Assembly (NCBI GenBank): GCA_009840115.1
Contig: VXOJ01000051.1
Location: 1 to 36,208 of the forward strand
Direction of reading: 5' to 3'
Source of the DNA: Gemmatimonadales bacterium
Lineage (GTDB): Bacteria > Gemmatimonadota > Gemmatimonadetes > Palauibacterales > Palauibacteraceae
Length of the DNA: 36,208 bases
Below, one piece after another: positions 1 through 7,609 of the stretch. Within the stretch, counting starts at the first letter, position 1. Each line of letters begins with the position of its first letter. The notes beneath the pieces were generated by a model that did not search any database, had not been told where the DNA came from, and was given only the letters and a program-made list of their open reading frames with translations. Made by a program: the position numbers and the translations under genes.

Positions 1-879
1 GTCGACATGGGGGTGGGGTACCGCGGGGCGGGTGAGGGGCCGACCGCGCTCCGGGCCATGCGGCGCAGCGTGGGCAGCATGGAGACGATGATCTCGTGGC
101 GCAGCGAACTCACGGCGGTCGATTACGGCAACGCGCCGATCGACAACCTGAGCGTGGAGCGCAGCATGCCGCCGATCCGCCGGATGGTGCGCGAGATCGC
201 GGAGACGGGCGCCATCCCGGTGATCATCGGGGGCGACCACTCGATCGAGTTCGCCAACGTGGCGGGACTCGCGGATGTGTACGGCAAGGAGAACGTCGGC
301 GTCATCCACTTCGACGCGCACTACGATGCGGGGGACGCCCGGCACGGCCACCTGATCTCGCACGCGCAGCCGGTGCGCCGCCTCATCGATGACGGTCACA
401 TCCTCGGCCGGAACTTCATCCAGGTGGGGTTGCGGGGCAGTTGGCCGGGGCCGTCGGGCTTCGAGTGGATGCGCGCGAACGACATGCGGTACCACACGAT
501 GGCCGAGATCGACCGGGACGGCTGGACGAACGTCATGACGGAAGTCCTCGACCAGGCGAACGAAGGCCCCGAGTACCTGCACATCTCCTTCGACATCGAC
601 GTCATGGACCCGGCCTACACCTCGGGCACGGGGACGCCGGTGCCGGGAGGACTGACGCCCCGGGAGGTGTTCTACATGGTCCGCGGGCTCTGCTCGGAGA
701 ACAACGTGGTGGGCTTCGACCTGGTCGAACTCAACCCGCTGGTCGACCCGGGCTACACGACCATGCTCAACGCGAAGAAGATCGTGGACGAGTGCATGAC
801 GGGCATCGCCCTCCGGAAGCTGGGCCTCGGCAACCGCGACTACCTGAGCCCCCTCACCCGAGACGACGGCCGCCGCTAG
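1..879 (+). CDS. Agmatinase/arginase-family ureohydrolase (5'-truncated by window)
   Basis: A binuclear-manganese hydrolase that removes urea from a guanidino compound such as agmatine or guanidinobutyrate; the substrate cannot be decided. Counting from the first ATG in the window (base 7), the family motifs are GGDHS (metal His78), DAHYD (Asp103, His105, Asp107) and SFDIDVMDP (Asp196, Asp198), followed by the GTGTP loop. The two codons before that ATG (Val-Asp) are in frame. In this family the segment VDMGVGYRGAGEGPTALR normally lies after a 'GVPxD' strand, so the real start is upstream of the window. The C-terminus is complete (TAG at 877-879). It converges on the aldo/keto reductase, with 21 bp between them and no clear terminator. 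Confidence 0.9.
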   Translation, partial: VDMGVGYRGAGEGPTALRAMRRSVGSMETMISWRSELTAVDYGNAPIDNLSVERSMPPIRRMVREIAETGAIPVIIGGDHSIEFANVAGLADVYGKENVGVIHFDAHYDAGDARHGHLISHAQPVRRLIDDGHILGRNFIQVGLRGSWPGPSGFEWMRANDMRYHTMAEIDRDGWTNVMTEVLDQANEGPEYLHISFDIDVMDPAYTSGTGTPVPGGLTPREVFYMVRGLCSENNVVGFDLVELNPLVDPGYTTMLNAKKIVDECMTGIALRKLGLGNRDYLSPLTRDDGRR

Positions 880-900
880 CCGCCGGTTGATGCGCCGGTG

Positions 901-1977
901 TCAGGCGGGGAAGTGCTCGTTGTCGATCGCTTCGAGCATGCCGGCGGCGGCGAGTTGGCGGATCCGGCTGTCTTCGCCATGGAGGAGGTAGTACGTCCAG
1001 GGCAGAACGGGGGCGCTCGCCTCGTTCAGCGCCTGCATGTCGTCGGCCGGCAGGGAGAGTGACAGGTACTGAAGGCTGTCCTCGATCTGGGAGACTTTCC
1101 GGGCCCCGATCATCGGGATCACGCCGCGGTCGCGCACCCACGCCAGGGCCACCGCGGCCGAGCTGGTGCCGAGGCGGTCGGCGATCTCGTCCACCTTGCG
1201 GGCGGCGTCGTACGCCTTCTCGTCGAACTGGAAGGCCCATTGTTTGAAGAACTCGCTGTCGAAGCGCCGGCTCTCCGTACTGTCGCCGCGCGTGTACTTG
1301 CCGGTCAGGAAGCCGCCGGCCAGCGGCGAGTACGCGTTCACGCTGATTCCGAGCGCGCGGGCGCACGGGATGATCTCGAATTCCAGATCCCTCGAGACCA
1401 GGTTGTACTGGTACTGTAGGGCCGAGATCGGCTCCCAGCCTCTCTGATCGGCCACGGTCTGGCCGCGCGCCACCACCCAGGCCGGCGTGTTGCACAGGCC
1501 GAAGTGCAGAACCTTCCCCTGCTGCACGAGGTCGTTCACGTTCCGCATCACGTCCGCGATGTCGGTGCTGTACTCCCAGAAGTGAATCCAGAGGAGGTCG
1601 ATGTAGTCCACGCCGAGGCGCTTCAGGCTCCCTTCGACCGACTGCACCATGCTCTTCTTGTGGTTGCCTCCGGCGTTGGGATGGTCCCGGATGCTCGGGT
1701 CGAAGCCGCTGTGCAGGGTGTTGGTGTACTTCGTCGTCACGACGTAGCGATAGCGCTCGGAAGCGACGAATTCCCCCAGAATCCGCTCGCTGAGACCGCC
1801 ATTGTAGACTTCGTTGGCCGTGTCGAAATAGTTGCCGCCCTTGTCCACGAACGCTTCCAGGATCCGGCGACTCTCCTCGGGCCCGGCGGAGCTGGGCGAC
1901 TCCGTCGACATCATCATCGTGCCCAGGCAGACCTCGGACACGCGGAGGCCGCTCCTTCCCAGCAACTTGTATCGCAT
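901..1977 (-). CDS. Aldo/keto reductase
   Basis: A 358-residue NADPH-dependent oxidoreductase of the aldo/keto reductase (AKR) superfamily, a cytosolic TIM barrel. The catalytic tetrad is visible: Asp52 and Tyr58 (FDTANEVY), Lys83 (TTKY) and His132 (LLWIHFWE). The N-terminal pattern LGRSGLRVSEVCLGT and the cofactor segment PMIGARKVSQIEDSL near the C-terminus are typical. The ATG at 1977 is preceded by a good Shine-Dalgarno (AGAGGAGA) at suitable spacing. Its position downstream of the small membrane protein gene (28-bp gap) permits co-transcription, but no shared function is evident. The substrate is unknown. Confidence 0.92.
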   Translation of the reverse strand: MRYKLLGRSGLRVSEVCLGTMMMSTESPSSAGPEESRRILEAFVDKGGNYFDTANEVYNGGLSERILGEFVASERYRYVVTTKYTNTLHSGFDPSIRDHPNAGGNHKKSMVQSVEGSLKRLGVDYIDLLWIHFWEYSTDIADVMRNVNDLVQQGKVLHFGLCNTPAWVVARGQTVADQRGWEPISALQYQYNLVSRDLEFEIIPCARALGISVNAYSPLAGGFLTGKYTRGDSTESRRFDSEFFKQWAFQFDEKAYDAARKVDEIADRLGTSSAAVALAWVRDRGVIPMIGARKVSQIEDSLQYLSLSLPADDMQALNEASAPVLPWTYYLLHGEDSRIRQLAAAGMLEAIDNEHFPA

Positions 1978-2005
1978 TCGTCTCCTCTTCTCTGCTACGT
2001 CTCTG

Positions 2006-2437
2006 CTAGGCGCGGAGCTTGCGGGAGCCGAGCCAGATGCCGACGACGCCGATCACCGGGTTGAGCCAGGTGAGCCAGGTCGGCTGGCGGGCGCTCATGG
2101 TCGCTTCCAGCATCCCTACGTCGTCGGGGCGCGGTCCGGTCGCCACCTCCACCGGGATCAGGATCGACACCACCCCGAGCACGACCAGGATGCCGATCAG
2201 AATCAGGGCGCCCTTGGCGTCGTGCGCCATGCGGGCACAGACCCGTCCGCCGATGTACGCCCCCACGAATCCGATCACGATCGAGCCGAGGATCCAGCCG
2301 CTGGCGACCTCCCATGTCCCCGGCTGGAAGGCGCCCGAGGCGCCCAGCACCAGCCACAGAAGCGAGGAGAGCGCGAAGAGCACGGCGACGATCGCGATGT
2401 AGCCGACGATGGCGGCGAGGATGTTCCTGAGCATCAT
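2006..2437 (-). CDS. Small four-helix membrane protein, unknown function
   Basis: About 143 residues with four hydrophobic segments, roughly residues 5-31, 42-68, 75-97 and 118-138. I do not recognise a named family. The reading frame is open further upstream, but the start chosen is the ATG at 2437. It overlaps the TGA of the VOC gene (ATGATG context), and a GGAGG sits just upstream inside the VOC 3' end, so translation is probably coupled. A GXXGAYIGGRVCARM stretch in helix 2 hints at helix packing. Function is not inferable beyond an inner-membrane location. Confidence 0.75.
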   Translation of the reverse strand: MMLRNILAAIVGYIAIVAVLFALSSLLWLVLGASGAFQPGTWEVASGWILGSIVIGFVGAYIGGRVCARMAHDAKGALILIGILVVLGVVSILIPVEVATGPRPDDVGMLEATMSARQPTWLTWLNPVIGVVGIWLGSRKLRA

Positions 2438-2835
2438 GTTCCTCCCTGCTGTTTTTCTTCGAGAATCTGGATCAGGCTGCCGCATGTATCGTCGAAGACG
2501 GCGGTGATGACGGTCCCCAGGTCTTTCGGCGGCTGCACGAACTTCACGCCCTTTGCCACGAGACGCTCGTGCTCGGCTTCGACATCATCGACCGCAAACG
2601 AGGCGCTCGGGATCCCGTCCTCCATGAGCGCCTCCTTGAACGTACGGGCGGCACGGTGGGCGTCGGGCTCGAGCAGCAACTCCGTCCCATCGGGATCTTC
2701 CGCGGATACCACGGTGATCCACGCGTACTCCCCCATGGGGATGTTGTGCTTCACCTGAAAGCCGAGGATGTCCGTGTAGAATCGAAGCGCCTTCTGCTGG
2801 TCGTTCACGACGACGCTGGTCAGGTAGATTCTCAT
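2434..2835 (-). CDS. VOC-superfamily (glyoxalase/bleomycin-resistance-like) protein
   Basis: A 133-residue single-module vicinal-oxygen-chelate (VOC) protein with paired beta-alpha-beta-beta-beta units. Residues 1-60 hold VVVNDQQKALRFYTDILGF and the strand ELLLEP. Residues 75-130 hold SFAVDDVEAEHERLVAKG and the closing strand GSLIQILE. Members act as dioxygenases, lyases or ligand-binding resistance proteins; the sequence does not choose among them. It is the first gene of a pair with the downstream membrane protein, with start/stop overlap. GAGG-type sequences precede the ATG, although the closest one is very near the start codon. Confidence 0.9.
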   Translation of the reverse strand: MRIYLTSVVVNDQQKALRFYTDILGFQVKHNIPMGEYAWITVVSAEDPDGTELLLEPDAHRAARTFKEALMEDGIPSASFAVDDVEAEHERLVAKGVKFVQPPKDLGTVITAVFDDTCGSLIQILEEKQQGGT

Positions 2836-2885
2836 TCCTCGCTGCCCTCATCCGTTGGGTGTGGCCGGCTCGCTTCGCCCCCATG

Positions 2886-3749
2886 CTAGGCGGCGAACGG
2901 GTAGGTGAACAGGAAGAGGTGGGTCAGGTTGAGGAGGAAGTGCACTAGGATGCTGGCTTCCACGCGTCCCGTGACGTAATAGGCGGCGCCGTAGCCGATG
3001 CCGGCGAGGGTGGCCAGAAGGACATACGTGGTTCCGCCGGCGATGTGCACGACGCCGAACGCGGCGGCGCAGGCGAGGAGGGCCACGAGGGCCGGCGCCG
3101 GCACCCTCCCGCGCAGGGATCGTCCCAGGTGCCGCTGCAGGATCCCGCGGAAAACCGTCTCCTCGGAGACGCACGTCAGGAGCAGGTTCGACGGCACCCA
3201 CACGCCGAGGATCGCGGGCCATTTCGGGTCCCACGCCGTGTACCCCACCGCCGTCGCCGTTCCGAGCGTCACGACCGTCGCCAGAATGGCGATGGCCCCG
3301 GTGGCGACGATCGCGCGCCGCCAGGGCGGGTTCTCCTGCGGCTGGACGCACGCCAGGTAGAGCAAGATGCCCGCGAATCCCTTGTCGTAGTCCCAGTACA
3401 GCGTGAAGTCGGCCGAAGAGGCGGAGACGTACACGCGGTCCAGGGCGAGGACGTTGTGGACCCACGGCACCTGGTTGGTGGCCAGGGCTGCGGTGAGGAC
3501 GACCACGACGCCCCACGCCAGGGCCCGGCGAGTCCGGGGAGATTCGGGGCGAACGGCGGCGAGGCAGGCGCCGGCGAAGAGCGCGAGCACGGCGAGCCCC
3601 GCCCACTCGACGATGCCGGCGGGCACCGCAGCGGCGAGGGAGAGGGCTGTGAAGCCCAGCGCAACGGAACGGCGACCCGTCACCATCGCGGCTCCGAACG
3701 CCGCCCACAGGAGCAGGTACGGAAGCGCGTATGTGAAGTCGACCGCCAT
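2886..3749 (-). CDS. CPBP-family intramembrane metalloprotease
   Basis: A 287-residue polytopic membrane protein of the CAAX-protease/bacteriocin-processing (CPBP, Abi) family. All three family motifs are present: EETVFR (Glu196, Glu197, Arg201), FGVVH (His235) and HFLLN (His270, Asn274). The N-terminal half has at least five hydrophobic helices. Such proteins cleave membrane-embedded substrates; in bacteria some mediate bacteriocin self-immunity, but no bacteriocin gene is near. It lies 19 bp downstream of the DUF4328 gene on the same strand, a likely two-gene membrane operon. The substrate is unknown. Confidence 0.9.
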   Translation of the reverse strand: MAVDFTYALPYLLLWAAFGAAMVTGRRSVALGFTALSLAAAVPAGIVEWAGLAVLALFAGACLAAVRPESPRTRRALAWGVVVVLTAALATNQVPWVHNVLALDRVYVSASSADFTLYWDYDKGFAGILLYLACVQPQENPPWRRAIVATGAIAILATVVTLGTATAVGYTAWDPKWPAILGVWVPSNLLLTCVSEETVFRGILQRHLGRSLRGRVPAPALVALLACAAAFGVVHIAGGTTYVLLATLAGIGYGAAYYVTGRVEASILVHFLLNLTHLFLFTYPFAA

Positions 3750-3768
3750 GGTCTAGCCCTTGATCAGA

Positions 3769-4422
3769 TCAAGGCTCGCTTTGGCGCCGGTGGTGTGCGG
3801 TCTGGAGCTGGGTGACGGCTGTGATGATGGCTACGAGGACGAACGCCAGCGGAATGTCCAGCAGGTTTTCGACCAGATTCGTGGCCGCGTCCACGGTCTC
3901 GAAGCCCGCCTCGTCCAGACGAAAGCTCGCCACCAGATCCACGCCGTCCAGACCCCAGGACGGCACGATCCACAGGCCCCACCACCAGCGCAGCAGGGGC
4001 GATACCGGCGTCGCGCCCCAATCGGAGGGGTTCACGGAGGCGCGCCAGATCTCGGTCATGGCCTGATACGGCTTCCAGAACCACGCGATCGGGATAAAAT
4101 ACCAGCCGACCGCCCATCCCGGCGTGAAGCGCATGTCGGCCGCGCCCAGCTGCCTGGCGTTGTGATTGGCGCGATAGATCCACATGAGCACGAGGATCGC
4201 GGTGGTGAGCCCGATCGCGATGACCACCAGGGACCAGAGGATCGAGAGGGCCGTCACACCTCCGTATAGCTCCAGCCCGCCGGCCACCTCCCATGCCGAC
4301 ACGATCGCCACCGCAATGCCGGCGTAGAGAAAGACCTTTGTCCACTTCGCGAGTGAGGTCGGGTCCTGGAAGCCGGCGTCAGGGCCCGTCGCTTCGCCGG
4401 TCGCCGGATTGGCGTCGTCCAT
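3769..4422 (-). CDS. DUF4328 membrane protein
   Basis: A 217-residue membrane protein. The core WIYRANHNARQLG, then FTPGWAVGWYFIPI, then WKPYQAMTEIWRAS is the signature of DUF4328. Four hydrophobic stretches are visible, with a Trp-rich segment (LLRWWWGLWIVPSWGL) in the second half. The ATG at 4422 has a GGGAG Shine-Dalgarno upstream. Family function is unknown; members are often paired with other small membrane proteins, here the CPBP protease 19 bp downstream. Confidence 0.85.
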   Translation of the reverse strand: MDDANPATGEATGPDAGFQDPTSLAKWTKVFLYAGIAVAIVSAWEVAGGLELYGGVTALSILWSLVVIAIGLTTAILVLMWIYRANHNARQLGAADMRFTPGWAVGWYFIPIAWFWKPYQAMTEIWRASVNPSDWGATPVSPLLRWWWGLWIVPSWGLDGVDLVASFRLDEAGFETVDAATNLVENLLDIPLAFVLVAIITAVTQLQTAHHRRQSEP

Positions 4423-4458
4423 GTGCTTTCTCCCGGGAGGAGGTTACGGGCGATTGAG

Positions 4459-5247
4459 TCAACCTGCGGGCGGCGTGTACCTCCCGTCGATGGCCGTCCA
4501 GCCGCCGTCGACGAACAGGACCGTGCCGGTCACGTAACTGGCGGCGTCCGAAGCGAGGAAGACCGTCGGGCCGGCCATCTCCGCGGCGCTCCCCCAACGG
4601 TTCATGATGTTGCGCGCGGCGTAGGCGCCGTACCAGTCCGGTTTGTCCTTGATCGGGGCGGTGAGCGGCGTGTCGATGACGCCCGGCGCGACCGCATTCA
4701 CCCGCACCCCGTTGGGCCCGAGTTCGGCCGCGGCGGTGCGCACCATCTGCACGATCCCCGCCTTGGTGGCGGCGTACATGCTCTGCCCCGGCTCGACCAC
4801 CACCGACCGGATCGAACTGAAGAGGATGATCGACCCGGATCCCTGCGCGGTCATGATCCGTCCCGCGGACTGGATGACGTGCGCGCCGCCCTTGAGGTTG
4901 AGGCCCAGGACGCGGTCGATCTCCTCGTCGGTGTAGTCGAGGAGGGGCTTGCGGACGTTCACGCCGGGCGTGCAGACGACGACGTCGAGGGACCCGTGGG
5001 TCGTCGCGATCTCCTCGAACGCGGCGGTGATGGCCGCGCCGTCCAGGATGTCCAGGTGGGCGGAATCGGCCTCGCCTCCGGCCGCGCGGATGGTGGTCGC
5101 GGTGTCGGCGGCGGCGTCCGGGTCGATGTCGAGGCAGGACACGTGCGCGCCCGCCTCGGCGCACCCGATCGCGACGGCCTCGCCGATGCCGGAGCCGCCT
5201 CCGACGACCGCGGCCGTGCGTCCCTCGAGGCTGAACATGTGGGTCAT
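4459..5247 (-). CDS. SDR-family NAD(P)-dependent oxidoreductase
   Basis: A 262-residue classical short-chain dehydrogenase/reductase. The Rossmann motif GGGSGIG is at residues 16-22. Asp40 at the end of beta-2 (CLDID) suggests NAD(H) preference. Catalytic Asn117, Ser145, Tyr158 and Lys162 (YAATK) are in place, and the C-terminal FVDGG signature is present. The usual NNAG motif is replaced by CTPGV. The frame stays open far upstream, antisense to the M20 gene, but homology begins at MTHMFSLEGR, so the start is 5247. It is divergent from the M20 deacylase across a 72-bp gap with a direct repeat, which suggests shared control. The substrate is unknown. Confidence 0.93.
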   Translation of the reverse strand: MTHMFSLEGRTAAVVGGGSGIGEAVAIGCAEAGAHVSCLDIDPDAAADTATTIRAAGGEADSAHLDILDGAAITAAFEEIATTHGSLDVVVCTPGVNVRKPLLDYTDEEIDRVLGLNLKGGAHVIQSAGRIMTAQGSGSIILFSSIRSVVVEPGQSMYAATKAGIVQMVRTAAAELGPNGVRVNAVAPGVIDTPLTAPIKDKPDWYGAYAARNIMNRWGSAAEMAGPTVFLASDAASYVTGTVLFVDGGWTAIDGRYTPPAG

Positions 5248-5260
5248 GGGATTCTCTGGG

Positions 5261-5293
5261 AGGGTTTCGTGTGGTGTGCAGGGTTTCGTATGG
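5261..5293. repeat. 14-bp direct repeat (period 19) in the SDR/M20 divergent gap
   Basis: AGGGTTTCGTGTGG at 5261-5274 recurs as AGGGTTTCGTATGG at 5280-5293, 13 of 14 identical. The period of 19 bp is near two helical turns. It lies between two divergent start codons, so a regulator-binding role is possible. No regulator gene is adjacent, and the second copy covers the alternative ATG at 5290. Confidence 0.5.
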
Positions 5294-5319
5294 CACAGGG
5301 CGCGACGCAATGTACAGGC

Positions 5320-6615
5320 ATGCACTCCGTAACCCCACCGACCGTCCTTCGCCGTGAGGACCGCGTCCTCGCCGAAGTGGAGGCCGTGCGCGACGAGATC
5401 GTCGCCTTCACGGCGGAGATGATCCGGATCCCCACCGTGAATCCGCCCGGGGCGTGCTACCGGGAGTGCGCCGAATTCATCGGCCGGCGGCTGGAGACGG
5501 CGGGTCTGGCCGTGGAGTACGTGGAGGCGGAGGGGCGCCCGGAGCACACCGCCGATCACCCGCGGGTGAACGTGGTGGGACGGGGAGCGGCCCGGCCGGG
5601 ACGCCCGCGGCTCCACCTGAACGGCCACTTCGACGTGGTCCCGCCGGGCGAGGAGTGGACGGTCGGCCCGTTCGCGGGCGTGGTGCGCGAGGGGCGCATC
5701 TACGGGCGGGGGGCGTCGGACATGAAGTCGGGGATCGCCGCCGCGGTGTTCGCGGTCGAGGCGCTGCGGCGGGCTGGAGTCGAACTCGCCGGCGCCGTGG
5801 ACATCAGCGCCACCGTCGACGAGGAGAGCGGCGGCTTCGCGGGGGTCGCGCACCTGTGCGAAGCGGGGATCATCTCCAGCGACGACACCCGGTACGCCAT
5901 CATCCCGGAGCCGTTCGGACCCGCGCGCGTGTGCCTGGGGCACCGGGGCGTCTACTGGTTCGACGTGATCGCGCACGGCCACGAGGCCCACGGCAGCATG
6001 AGCCACCTCGGCCGCAGCGCCATCGATGACATGGGCGCCCTGCTGGAGGCCTTCCGCACCCGGCTCGCCCCCGAACTCGCCACGCGGCTTTCCGCGCTGC
6101 CTGTCGTGCCGGAACCCTCCCGGCGTCCCTCTCTCAACGTCAACGCGATCACCGGCGGCCAGGCCGGCGAAGCGACCCAGTCGCCCTGCGTGGCCGACCG
6201 CTGCGTGGCCACGTTCGACCGCCGCTTCATCCCCGAGGAGTCCTTCGAGGAGGTGCGCGGCGAGATCGCGCGCCTCGTCGCGGCGGTGGAGGGCGACGAC
6301 CCGGAACGCCGGTTCACGATCGAGGAGCGCATGATCGTGCACCCGACCTCCGCGCCGCCCGGCTCGCCGCTCGTGGCGGCCCTGTCGCGCGCGGTGGAAA
6401 CGGCGACCGGCCGCCCGCCGGAACTCGTCGCGAGCCCCGGCACCTACGACCAGAAGCACTTCGCCCGCATCGCCGGCATCGAGCACTGCGTCGCCTACGG
6501 CCCCGGCCCCCTCGAGGAGGCCCACCAGCCGGACGAGTCCTGCGCGATTGACGACCTCGTGGCGTGCACGCAGGCCCTCGCGCTCGCCGCCCTCGAACTG
6601 CTCGGCCCGGCCTAG
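5320..6615 (+). CDS. M20-family metallopeptidase (ArgE/DapE-type deacylase)
   Basis: A 431-residue cytosolic di-zinc amidohydrolase. Metal ligands and catalytic residues fit the family: His103 and Asp105 (GHFDVV), Asp134 (GASDMKSG), Glu168-Glu169 (DEESGG), Glu197 (IIPEP) and a C-terminal His in the EEAHQPDE segment. The dimerisation lid domain occupies roughly residues 205-320. It resembles the ArgE/DapE deacylases that remove acyl groups from N-acyl amino acids; the precise substrate is not decided. The frame is open for 300 codons upstream, but that part is antisense to the SDR gene. The start is the ATG at 5320, with 5290 as an alternative; neither has a strong Shine-Dalgarno. Confidence 0.9.
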   Translation: MHSVTPPTVLRREDRVLAEVEAVRDEIVAFTAEMIRIPTVNPPGACYRECAEFIGRRLETAGLAVEYVEAEGRPEHTADHPRVNVVGRGAARPGRPRLHLNGHFDVVPPGEEWTVGPFAGVVREGRIYGRGASDMKSGIAAAVFAVEALRRAGVELAGAVDISATVDEESGGFAGVAHLCEAGIISSDDTRYAIIPEPFGPARVCLGHRGVYWFDVIAHGHEAHGSMSHLGRSAIDDMGALLEAFRTRLAPELATRLSALPVVPEPSRRPSLNVNAITGGQAGEATQSPCVADRCVATFDRRFIPEESFEEVRGEIARLVAAVEGDDPERRFTIEERMIVHPTSAPPGSPLVAALSRAVETATGRPPELVASPGTYDQKHFARIAGIEHCVAYGPGPLEEAHQPDESCAIDDLVACTQALALAALELLGPA

Positions 6616-6624
6616 CCGCCTGCG

Positions 6625-7605
6625 CTAGCCAGTCACGAACACGGAGATCACGAAGGCGGGAATCAGCGCCAGCGAGTAGAGCACGTACATGCCGACCGAC
6701 TTCGCCAGCGTCAGTACCCAGCCGTTCTCGTAGTAGCGTCGCAGGGCAATGACAAAATAGGGGTACGGAGCCAGCAGGCAGCCCACCCGGACCCAATACC
6801 CCGGCCCCGATTCGGGGAGCAGAAGCGCGACCGAGTAGATGAGAAACGCGAACGTCTGGACGTGGATGGCGAAGACCAGGTGCTCTACGTAGAAGCGCTT
6901 CTTCCGAAAATGGAAGACGGCGAGGACCAGCCCGAGGACCGGAAGCAGGCAGAACATCGCGATCGGCATGTTCGCGATCAGACGGCGGGGGATGACCGAC
7001 GGATCGTGAAGCATGTCGATCGCCGAGAGCTGCACGGATCTCTCGACCCACCCCAACTCCGCGACGCCGGCGCCCCCGCCCATGCCAACAAAGATCTGCC
7101 TTGCGACATTGCCGGCCGGCCGGGCAAGAATGTCGTCGGCCTTCCTCTGCTGCTCCGGCGGTAGCCCCGCCCTGAAGGCCTCGAGGCGCTCTTCCGTCGG
7201 AGGCTGGGCCGTGGCGTCTTCCGCCTGCTCTTCGGTCAGGCTGCTCCCGAAATTCTCTTCGGTCGTGTTCAGTACGCCCGCACTACGGAAGTCTCCCCGC
7301 AGCGACAGCAGGAGGAAGAAGAGGAAGCTGGCGAAGATGTAGAGTCGGACGGGCGACACGAAGCCGGCGCGGCGGTTGCGGGAGAACTCCCTGGTGAGGC
7401 TTCCGGGGCGGAACATGAGCAGCTTCAACGTGCGAAAGAGCCTGGAATCCACCTCAAACGTCTCGCGCACGAATTCGCCGGCCACGGACCAGAGCGCGCG
7501 GGCGTAGTCCCGGTCGCTCTGCCCGCAGTGGGCGCAGAAGCTCTCCGGCCGGTCGCGCCCACAGTTCGGGCAGGTGCGCGCGCCCGCGGGTGTCACGGCC
7601 GTCAC
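6625..7605 (-). CDS. DUF3667 zinc-ribbon membrane protein
   Basis: A 326-residue protein starting with a zinc ribbon (Cys12, Cys15, Cys24, Cys27 as CPNCG and CAHCG). The DUF3667 core follows: LFRTLKLLMFRPGSL, then NRRAGFVSPVRLYIF, then a transmembrane segment. A hydrophilic, Glu/Gln-rich extramembrane loop (about residues 115-175) is followed by four more hydrophobic helices. The start is GTG at 7605, only 4 nt after the S9 peptidase stop; GTG at 7596 is an alternative. It is therefore probably translated from the same message as the peptidase. Function of the family is unknown. Confidence 0.82.
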   Translation of the reverse strand: MTAVTPAGARTCPNCGRDRPESFCAHCGQSDRDYARALWSVAGEFVRETFEVDSRLFRTLKLLMFRPGSLTREFSRNRRAGFVSPVRLYIFASFLFFLLLSLRGDFRSAGVLNTTEENFGSSLTEEQAEDATAQPPTEERLEAFRAGLPPEQQRKADDILARPAGNVARQIFVGMGGGAGVAELGWVERSVQLSAIDMLHDPSVIPRRLIANMPIAMFCLLPVLGLVLAVFHFRKKRFYVEHLVFAIHVQTFAFLIYSVALLLPESGPGYWVRVGCLLAPYPYFVIALRRYYENGWVLTLAKSVGMYVLYSLALIPAFVISVFVTG

Positions 7606-7609
7606 GGCG

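Noticed and set aside
4423..5319. A 299-codon upstream extension of the M20 frame
   Set aside because: It is antisense to the SDR gene, low in complexity, and family homology begins only after the ATG at 5320.
5248..6525. A long upstream extension of the SDR frame
   Set aside because: It mirrors the M20 coding region and has no recognisable domain; the SDR fold begins at 5247.
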